A stretch of DNA of 64,000 nucleotides from Gigantopelta aegis. Taxonomy: Eukaryota > Mollusca > Gastropoda > Neomphalida > Peltospiridae. A model generated the notes under the pieces. That model saw only the letters and a program-made list of their open reading frames with translations. It was not told where the DNA came from and did not search any database. Made by a program: the position numbers and the translations under genes. The stretch is from contig NC_054703.1 of NCBI RefSeq assembly GCF_016097555.1, forward strand, positions 19,606,979 to 19,670,978, given 5' to 3'. This document shows, one piece after another, positions 26,501 to 37,800 of this stretch; position 1 is the stretch's first letter, and the number at the start of each line of letters is the position of its first letter.

Positions 26501-29500
26501 GATATTTTTCAATGTCAAACATAATTTTAATTCACATCAAGCATTCTGAGAGTAGTGCTGAAAGCAATAAATGTTCCCTACTGGGCCCAACAAATCTGCG
26601 TATCCCCTAAGTTAAGGGACATAACACGACTGGTAAAACTACGAACCTTGTTCTGAATTTACTAATACAACTGTTAAAAGTACAAACCTCCTTCTGTATT
26701 TAGTAATACGACTGTTAAAAGTACAAACCTCCTTCTGAATTTAGTAATACGACTGTTAAAAGTACGAACCTCATTCTGAATTTAGTAATACGACTGTTAA
26801 AAGTACGAACCTCATTCTGAATTAAGTAATACGACTGTTAAAAGTACGAACCTCATTCTGAATTAAGTAATACGACTGTTAAAAGTACGAACCTCATTCT
26901 GAATTAAGTAATACGACTGTTAAAAGTACGAACCTCATTCTGAATTTAGTAGTACGAACCTCGTTCTGAATTTAGTAATACGACTGTTAAAAGTACGAAT
27001 CTCGTTCTGAATTAAGTAATACGACTGTTAAAAGTACGAACCTCATTCTGAATTAATACGACTGTTAAAAGTACGAACCTCATTCTGAATTAAGTAATAC
27101 GACTGTTAAAAGTACGAACCTCATTCTGAATTAAGTAATACGACTGTTAAAAGTACGAACCTCATTCTGAATTAAGTAATACGACTGTTAAAAGTACGAA
27201 CCTCATTCTGAATTAAGTAATACGACTGTTAAAAGTACGAACCTCATTCTGAATTAAGTAATACGACTGTTAAAAGTACGAACCTCCTTCTGAATTAAGT
27301 AATACGACTGTTAAAAGTACGAACCTCATTCTGAATTAAGTAATACGACTGTTAAAAGTACGAACCTCATTCTGAATTAAGTAATACGACTGTTAAAAGT
27401 ATGAACCTCTTTCTGAATTAAGTAATACGACTGTTAAAAGTACGAACCTCTTTCTGAATTTAGTAATACGACTGTTAAAAGTACGAACCTCTTTCTGAAT
27501 TTAGTAATACGACTGGTAAAGTACGAATCTCATTCTGAATTAATACGACTGTTAAAAGTACGAATCTCGTTCTGAATTTAGTAATACAACTGTTAAAAGT
27601 ACGTACTTCCTTCTGAATTTAGTAATACAACTGTTAAAAGTACGAACCTCGTTCTGAATTTAGTAATACGACTGTTAAAAGTACGAACTTCCTTCTGAAT
27701 TTAGTAATACGACTGTTAAAAGTACGAACCTCATTCTGAATTAAGTAATACAACTGTTAAAGTACGAACTTCCTTCTGAATTTAGTAATACAACTGTTAA
27801 AAGTACGAACCTCGTTCTGAATTTAGTAATACGACTGGTAAAAGTACGAACATCCTTCTGAATTTAGTAATACAACTGTTAAAAGTACGAACCTCGTTCT
27901 GAATTTAGTAATACGACTGGTAAAAGTATGAACCTCGTTCTGAATATAGTAATACGACTGGTAAAAGTACGAACCTCCTTCTGGAGTCTCTCCATCATCT
28001 CCTCGCGCTGTTTCTTCTGCATCTTCTGCCCAGTGTCGCGCTCATGCTGCAAGTTGGCGTACTCAATGATGCGGCGGTTTTCCGCCTCCATGCGCTCACG
28101 TTCCTGCATCTTCCACTCCTCACGCGCCTTCTTAAACTCGTCGATGTACCGCTGGGTCATCTGCCGTTTCATCATCTGTCGCTCGATCTCCCTACAAACA
28201 AATATCAACATGTCATACAATCCAGGACCCTGTTTCATGAAACAAATGAAGCTAAGGTTCATTGTAGTGACTTACATCAAATTAGGGATGGGACGGTTTC
28301 GCTTTTTTTATTTTTGGTTCGGTTTGGGTTTTTTGGTCCACGGTTCAATTTATTTGTGGTTCGGTTTATTCACGATAGTAGTACAAGTACGCCAATTATC
28401 ATACATACATTTTAATAAACTATTTTACTATTTTAATTCTAAATACATTTGTATAAAATTATATCTTGACTAGAAAACAAAAATTGGATTTTTACCATGT
28501 CATGTTAGTGTGTTGGGTCAGGGATATTTGGGCTATGAGTCCCCCAGGATTTGAGTTCAGAGAATTGGTAAAATAATTTGGGGGCGAGAATGCTAAGGAT
28601 AGTCTCTCCGGTGTTTTTAAAATTCAGTTGTCTTTAGATGCATTCTGGCAAACATAATATATGGATGTGACCGTGTCATGTATATGTTATAGAAATCTAA
28701 AAGAAAGATATATGTCAAGACATATTTCTGTAATGTTTATTATTACTTTGATGATGTCAAATCTTTGATGAGAAGTATAGATATTTTTTAAATATGGATT
28801 ACTCGATATAAGCACAAATACATAACATATAGGCCTACTGTTGATTATTTAACTCAACACAAGTTACATAAAAAGCTATCACTGATTTAAAAAAAGAAAG
28901 AAGATAAGCAAACACAAGTGCATGCATATAATATACAATAGTGAATTATTTAACTAGTTATTATTATTTATTTATTTTTTGCTTGTACTGAAAGTGAAAA
29001 AATAAATCTGTAAAGATTTATTTTTAAAAATATATAAAAATTGCAAAGTAGTTTGCGTACATTGTAGTTCAGGAACTGTGGACAATTTCGTCCCGATAAA
29101 AACTTACAGAAATTAGCGATGTTGAATCATTTTAAATTAATATGACGGAAACTGGGTGCCATTTTATAATTCTTAAAGTTAACACGTGTTTACTTTTTTT
29201 TTTAATTTTGACAGCTTGGACAAAACATACTAAAAAAATTTATTCTCATGGCAGATTAATCACTGAGGTCAGTCCCTATTTTGGGATGTTAATTTTTTTA
29301 CAGACATTTGTGGGTTCTGTGCAGGATCCGAACAGCACCTATTGCCCGTGCAAACATGTCTGGTTTAAGGGAATCGAAAGCTGTGATTGGCCAAAATACT
29401 TTAAGGGTCATTGGGATTACCAGCAATGTGCGGAAATGTTTATACATGTACATTTTTTAAAAAACCCCACGAAATTGGGAAACAGTGCACCGAACCGTGG

Positions 29501-32500
29501 GCCTAAAATAGCAGTTTTAGGTAACATCAAATATGGCAGATATTTGATTTAGCTTTTCATTCATTTCAGATGGTAAATTAGCCACCTATATTTTCATGTT
29601 TACCTGTTATTTCTATTCCTAATGAAAAATAATAATTATAGCTTTTATAAGAAACTACAGTTTTGTTTTTAAATAGTAAAGTAACCTTATGATTAAAGAC
29701 TTCTGTACAAATAAGTTAAATAGTAGGGTACATGTAGTTCTAGACTATTTGGAATATATCGTGGATGTATTTGATGATACTGATGCAAGTAACTTTGCCA
29801 GTTGATGTCCAGACCGATCATTTCCAAATAAATAATATTGATGGTTGACATTTAAATAAGCCTTTCTTAGAATGTGAGCATGGTCAAATGGATGGAACAC
29901 AGCCACAAACCTGAGCACTTTTCTGGAGAAAACCCTCATAGGCCATGTTACCCCTATCGGGTTTACCCCTAGCCTCTTTACCCAACACCCTCCAAACCTC
30001 CTTTTTCCAACTGCCTCTCTAGGATAGCAGTTTCCCTCCCTCTATCCTCCATAGTGCTAAGAAAGAAAAGCCACTTACTTCTGATCCATTTCATAAATTT
30101 TTCACAACCTCCTACACTACCTCTATGTGATTCCTACTGCCCCCATATGACACCCCCACCCACGTTTTCCTTTATTTCCTCCATAATTAAATCACTCACT
30201 TCTGATCCTCCTTGTATATCTTGTGTACGATCTCGTCTATCATGAGTTTCTCCTTGTGACCCCCTACTGCCTCCCTGTATCCCCCCCCACCCCCCCCATT
30301 TCCCCACCTCTCCTCCATAGTACTGAATTCAAGTAAAAGTACTCACTTCTGATCCTCCTCGTATATCTTGCGTACGATCTCGTCTATCATGAGTTTCTCC
30401 TTTAGGAACTCCTCGTAGGCCTGCTGCCTCTTGTGCTCCTGCTCCTCCAGCTGTCTCTCGAGCTCCTGCTGGTAGCGGACCTGCTCCTTGTACCGTTCCA
30501 TCGTGCGGGCCTGCTCTGCCTCCTCCGCACGCTCATGCTGCTCCTTCATCTCACGCGCAATCTCAGACTCTCGCTTCTGTAATGTAAACACACTTTTACT
30601 TCTCATAATGAACTAAGGGTGGACAACCCTACTGAGTTAGACTCTCACTTCTGTAACGTAAACATGCTTTTACTTCTCATACTGAACTAAGGGGGGACAA
30701 CCCTACCGAGTTACACTCTCACTTCTGTAAGGTAAACACGCTTTTACTTCTCATACTGCACTAAGGGGGACAACCCTACTAACTCAAACTCTCGCTTCTG
30801 TAATGTAAACACGCTTTTACTTCTCATACTAAACTATATAAGGGGGACAACACTACTAACTCAGACTCTTGCTTCTGTACGGTAAACACGCTTTTACTTC
30901 TCATACTGAACTAAGGGGGACAACCCTACTAACTCAGATTCTTGCTTCTGTAAGATAAGCATGCTTTTACTTCTCATACTGAAGTTAACTTCTCAAACTG
31001 TACTTAGTCGATTACCCTACTTAGTTTTCTGATGTCAGACTCTCGCTTCTGTAACGTAAACATGCTTTTACTTCCGATACTGAACTAAGGGGGACAACCC
31101 TACTGAGTCAGACTCTCGCTACTGTAATGTAAACACGCTTTTACTTCTCATACTAAACTTAGGAGATTACCCTACTGAGTTTTCTGATGTAAATTGGTGG
31201 TTTTATTGTCAGACATTTAGCTTTATTGGTGATGTGTTAGGGTGACTCAGATGGGATGTACAGTGAGGTAGTTTATTTTGTTGTGTGTAATTACCAGTGT
31301 ACCATGGCCATTACAGTCACTTTATCAACCAAATATGAAAATAAACTGGAGGCATACTGAAAAATTACTGGAAACATACAGCAAATATACTTGAAATGTT
31401 TTGCAAATATACTGGGAGATATACTCCAAATATAGTGGAGACATACTGCAAATATACTGGAAACCTACTGCAAATATACTGGAAACATACTGCAAATATA
31501 CTGGAAACCTACTGCAAATATACTGGAAACATACTGCAAATATACTTGAAACCTACTGTAAATATACTGGAAACATACTGAAAACCTACTATAAATATGC
31601 TGAAAACCTACTGCAAACATATTGGAAACCTACTGCAGATATACTGGAAACCTACTGCAAATATACCTACGGCAAACATGCTCAAAACATATTGTAAACA
31701 TAATGTAAATATGCTGAAAACATACCATTTGATCAAACCTCAGAGCATCTTTCTCAGCCAGCTGGGCAGCTCGTTCCTTGTTCACGTAAGCAGCCTTAAG
31801 TTTTGCTTCCAACTCCCGCAGTTCCAGGCTGTGGAAAAAACACTCACAAATGAACAACACTTTGAGCATCTTCTCTTTCATGAATAATAACCTAACCTCT
31901 TTAACATGTATGTGTTTTCCCCTGCTAATCTGTACTGGTCCGAATGTCTCAACATCCACCGACTGGCTAAACTGTTCTACTGTCAGGGCTTTAGATTGCA
32001 TCAAAGTCAAAGCGATAAACGTTATTGTATATGTATATATGCCCAAAATAATCACACCCAAATTAAGTACAAAGATGCTGACCTCAAAATATTTCACCTC
32101 AAAACCACTGAAATGTTAAGTTTAATTAGATCAAAATAATCTGAAATGCATTTGTGAATATTGATAACTCTCCAACAGCTGTTAATGACAGTACAGAACT
32201 AAACCGACCTTCCTGCACTCACAAAACATAGGAAGTCCCCGTTGTGACCAAATTAATGAAAGCTAAAGCTTTGACTTTGTCACGGGTAAGCAAATTTCAG
32301 TCCTTATTTTCCTGGAGGTCAACATATATAACTTAAAAGTTAAAGAATGGTGTATAGTAATTGAACACAATTAACCAGGGGTGGGGAAAAGCACTTTTTC
32401 CCCGGTCTGGGACCGATTCTCGATCTCTGAGACCGAAATTATTTTTACAAAATGTGTGTTTTGACGGTCCCACTTTTGTCATTCTAGTCGGCCCGAAGCA

Positions 32501-34761
32501 CCTGTCCATTTCTATTACTGGAACAAATTCCTATTCATCAATTGGACCGGCCTGCCCAGACATCGGTATCTTGTGCATGATTTAAAATAATAAATAAATA
32601 GTGGTCAATATGACTGGTGTTTTAGATGTCTGTGATTTTAAAGTCTGCCATAAGTCGGACGGTCCTACAGTAATATCAATCCACTGCTACTAGGCTAGAC
32701 ATTTGTCAAAGCGACTGAGCTGGTCATGAGATTAAACAGATGCCATTCTTGGTAACAAAGCTATCAAGGTATTACACTTCAGTTAAAACAAAGGACCCAG
32801 AGTGTGCAACTGGTTACAATCAACACCTGTCAACACCTGTGTACGGAGCTATGTACGGTCAAGTGTTCGAGTCCGAGGCAAGAGGCTTTTGTGAAATATA
32901 AACTGCTTGAAATAGCATAAAATATACTGATAATAGTGATATAATCTATACATGTATTTTTGTTGACTGTTCAATGTAGTGTATCCAATAATTATAAAGG
33001 ACTTCAAGTGGGCATGAGCAGAATAGCTACACCGGCCATCTCTAGAGACAGTAGAGGTCAAATGTCATCCAATCAGTTACGTTATTGTTTTGTCTAAACA
33101 TGTGCTAGCTCACGCTGTCAAATGCTTCAATGGTGTCATCTTTTATTAATTTTCAGGACACTGTACTGAATACTCATACTTTTTATACATACATGGGAGC
33201 TAAAATTCATAACTTTTATTCCTGATGTGATCAAACATTTTTTTCTTTCATGTTTTGATGTTTATCGTTTCACGTTCATGATTCAAGATAAAAATATAAA
33301 AACGCCACTAAGATTTAAAAAAAAAAACACTAATTGGAAAATATTGCCTTTTAAATGATTTTATAATTTTTATTTTTATTCCTTTCCTCGCCTAACCCCT
33401 GAACCTCACGGTAGTGATGACATCACATGGAACCGATTGACAATATTATTTTCCCCACCCCTGCAGTTAAGCATGGCTGCTTGGTGTCTTAACAGTGACG
33501 TTATTTATACACTTTATCAAGAGACAGAGGTGGGAATCATAGCAAAAGTGCAGCAAGGGGCGGGATGTAGCCCAGTGGTAAAGCGCTCACTCGATGCACG
33601 GTCGGTGTGGGATCGATCCCTGTAGGTCTTGTTCAAGCCAGTGCACGACGACTAGTATATCAAAGGCCATGGTATGTACTACCCTGTCTGTTGGATGGTG
33701 CATATAAAAGATCCCTTGCTGCTAATCAAAAAGAGTAGCCCATGAAGTGGCAACAGCGGGTTCCCTCTCTCAATATCTGTGTGGTCCTTAACCATATGTC
33801 TGACACCATATAACCGTAAATAAAATGTGTTGAGTGCATCGTTAAATAAAACACTTCTTTCTTTCGTTTTTTTATATGCAATATAAATTCGGTACACGTT
33901 TTGAACATGGCACGGTTTCATTTGCAATGCAAACTGGTCGCCATTTTAACTTTGCGAAAACAAGGCAGAGTTTGGAAAACCCTGTTTACCTGTGAATATA
34001 ATGCCTATTTTACCACATCCACATGATGTTTTCTTATATGCAAGTATGTCTTCTGCAAAAGTTGTCAGTGTTTCTGCCATAAAGACATTTTTGGGGATGG
34101 CGCTATGAAATTTAATGCAACCACAGTCAACAGGGGGGTATGGGGGACCTCACCCAGAAAGAAAATGAGTTACATTTAGGGTTAGGGTTAAGAAAATCAT
34201 ACAGTAATGATAAGAGTAATTAATTTTGTCAAATTGTTAACTTTAAAAATTAAAATCTGCCCAAATATTTGGGTATGGTGCCATACCCATTTTACCCTCT
34301 GGCAGAAACCCTGGTCGTCCATGTTTATTATTTGTTTGAACCCTTCATTTGTAACCATACTTTTTTTTATTTCCAGTGGGGTTTTCAATATCGGCTATTT
34401 TTGTTAATTTCCGAGATTGGAATATTTTTTCTTTGTATCAAAATGAGAACCAAAATAAATTGTTTGTTGAAGTTAATCCGGATTACAAACGAACACAATT
34501 ACCATGATGTCGGCCGTTCTTATCGTTTTATGTGACATTACCTGAGGACTTCCGATACTGACCCATTTGAAACAACTCGGCCATTTGATTCTTAATTACA
34601 CTTCAGCCGAGGTATTCCCAGGGAGTTTGTTTTGAATTACATTTTTTTTTCTTTTTTCACTACTTTTTTGTTTTTGTTGCAAAATAAAATCATGCTGACA
34701 AATAATTTTATATATGAAAAAAAATTAAATAAAAAATGAGGGAAAGAATTTTGAGCTAGTG

Positions 34762-34857
<96 letters not shown>

Positions 34858-37800
34858 CTAATGTATTTTTATATTTACTAACCCGGATGACTGGCATTTT
34901 TTTTTTTTTTAATAGACCTACAAGCCTGGAACATGATGAATTTCTCGGCAGTCACAGTGTAATGACTAGATGTTAAGATACAATGTACACAATGTATATG
35001 AAAATAATGTTATACTGACAGTCCAGGTAGAAGGAAGGATTGTAATCTGCATGGTTAATTATGTTTTAAGCAAATCGTATTTTATTTTATTGACAAACAC
35101 TAAAATATTGTTCTATGTCCAAACTTAATGTTTTCTCATAGTATAATGTTGTTTGGATATTGATAAATGTATTTACTTTACCATTTGAAAAAGTTTAAGT
35201 TGGGCAAGTAAAAGTGCACGAACACTGCCACTTAGATATTGCTCGAATCTTTGTAAACTTCAGATAGGATGAATAAATATGGAAAGACAAGTTGAGGTTG
35301 AAAGTTAATGAAGAGCAGGGAACATTTTGTTCAGTATTAAGTCACAATTCGCTATGCAAGTTTCAGAGATTGCTACAAAATTTAAAACATTAAACAGTAG
35401 GGGAGGGGAGGGTTAGTTGAGCCACTGGGTTAGTTGAGCCACCCCTTCCCATTTCTCTGTAAAGAGTACTTTCAGACAGGTGGTGACACCTATTGACAGC
35501 TGATGACCCACTTTGTCCTTGACCTAAGAAATAACATGTCTGCCATTTGTATAAAATTTGAGAAGGAAAAGAGTGTTTTTCACATGGAAAAGTTGATTTC
35601 AACAAACAAGGTAAGTTGTTTACTATTTAAATAACTGTAAAGATTGTTAAAGTTATATTAGTGGTAATCAATAGTATAATAACTTATGTCTTTTCAAAAC
35701 AAGTTTGAATCAAATACAAGACATAACTTTTCCTTGATTAAGCAAAATGTCAAAATGGTGGGAATGGGGTAATTTGTGCCACCTTGAGTTGGGCAAGTTG
35801 TGCCAGTTGGGGCAAGTTGAGCTATGGCTCATTTTACCCCATTGTATTTTTCAGGATGTTTTGTGGAAGACCTAAACATGTAGATATATAACACATAATA
35901 TGCATCAGTATGCCACGTCTCTATAAACGAAAAACCAGAAGGGGAAATACCCCATAGATATCTTAGAGAGAGCTGCTGCGGATGTTAGAGGTGGTAAAAG
36001 TATACGCTCTGCAGCTAAGGATTTTGGAGTGGACAGAATGACATTAAAGCGTTTTATCTCAAAGCGTGATGTTGACCCTGAAGCTATAACTGGATATTCT
36101 GCCATCTCTAGATCACATGCAGTGTTCACACCCAAAATGGAAGAGGATCTTGCAAATCATGTGAAACAGCTTTGTGATCAATTCCATGGTTTATCTCTAC
36201 AAAAATGTCTTAAACTTGCATATGAATTTGCATCATGTAACAATCTGCTTATGCCAGACAATTGGCAAAGAGATGGTAAAGCAGGAAAGGACTGGTGGTT
36301 TGGTTTCAAACAAAGACGTCACCTAACAATTCGCAGCCCTGAGGCAACATCTATGGCTAGAGCTACGGCTTTTAACAAACATTCTGTCAGTCAATTCTAT
36401 GACAATTCTGCAGCTGTAATGGACAAGTATCACTTCCAACCTCAAGATATTTATAATACTGACAAAACTGGTTGTACAACGGTGCAGAGGCCTAGTAAAA
36501 TCATTGCTGAACAAGGGAGAAAGCAGGTGGGATCCATAACCTCTGGTGAACGAGGACAGTTAGTAACAGTAGTTTATACCATTGGAGCCTCTGGTAATGT
36601 GCTACCCCCAATGTTCATCTTTCCAAGAGTGAACTACCACGACCATTTCATCAGAGGTTCTCCAAATGGTTCAATTGGGCGTTGCACCAAAACAGGCTGG
36701 ATGAATGAGGATATATTTGTGGATTACTTACAACACATAATTCACCATACAAGATGCACACAAGAACGTAAAATACTTCTGATACTGGACAATCATGAAA
36801 GCCATGTTTCACTTCGTGTTGTAGACACTGCCAAAGCCAACGGAATAGTTTTGTTAACCTTGACACCTCACTGTTCCCACCGCCTTCAACCCTTGGATAG
36901 ATCAGTATATGGGTGGATGGATGCGTTCGAATCCAGGAAAGACTAACAATATACGACATCCCTACTCTGGTGAATGAAGCCCACCTGTCAGCGATAACAC
37001 CAAGAAATGTGCTATCTGGCTTTAAAAACACAGGGATCTATCCATATAACAGAGATTTGTTTGCAGACACTGACTTTGCAGATGCTGACTTTGCAGCCGC
37101 AATGGTCACTGATCGTCCCATTAAAGTAACACAGCCTGGCCACGAAGGGGATCAACCTGATTCCACTGATGATACCACTGCTTACTCCCTTACAGGTGCT
37201 CCTAGTTCATCAACTACTGAAGCTCAGTCTAATGCTGAACATGTAACTACAGATGAGATCCAGAACAGCATGGAAGGTCCGTCCACCTCTCTGAATTACT
37301 CTGAGGATGTGACAGGATATGTGTCACCATCTTCAATTTTGGAACTTCCTAAAGCAGAGCCACGCAAAAATGTAACTTCGCGTAAGAAAAGAAGCACCAA
37401 GATATTGACAGATACTCCAGTTCGAAATGAGATAGCAGCAGCTCTGGTTAATAGTAAACCCAGAGGGCAGAAGACAAACAAATCAGTTAAAAAGGCCCTG
37501 TTCAAAACCACAAATGTTCGGAAAAAACGACGAAAGGTGGCATTACCTCTTGACTCTAGTAGTTCCACTGATGATGATAGGGAAATGGAGTTGACCGACG
37601 AATCCGAATATGAAGATGATGGTGTTGACGAAATTATTCAAGGTGATTTTGTCATTGTCAAAGTAGCAGGAAAGACACGCGTCGTTCATTTCATTGCTAG
37701 TGTTGACTCTATTGACGGTGATGAATTTGAAGGTGTTTTTCTTCGAAAAGTATCTGGGAAAGTTCAAACTGGACCTAGTACCTTTGTCAAAAACCCTGAT

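Noticed and set aside
27928..28473. 181-codon plus-strand frame opposite MNS1 exon 6
   Set aside because: Antisense shadow of the GC-rich coiled-coil exon; the minus frame has splice sites and family similarity.
29142..29552. 136-codon plus-strand frame
   Set aside because: No domain, no neighbours in frame, and it sits in a decayed transposon on the strand opposite MNS1.
31401..31697. Plus-strand frame with tyrosine/asparagine/threonine-rich repeats
   Set aside because: It is a translation of the 22-bp minisatellite on the strand opposite MNS1, with no splice or start context.
33556..33640. Possible tRNA gene with A and B boxes
   Set aside because: The boxes belong to a SINE head: core and tail follow directly, and the cloverleaf stems do not pair well by eye.
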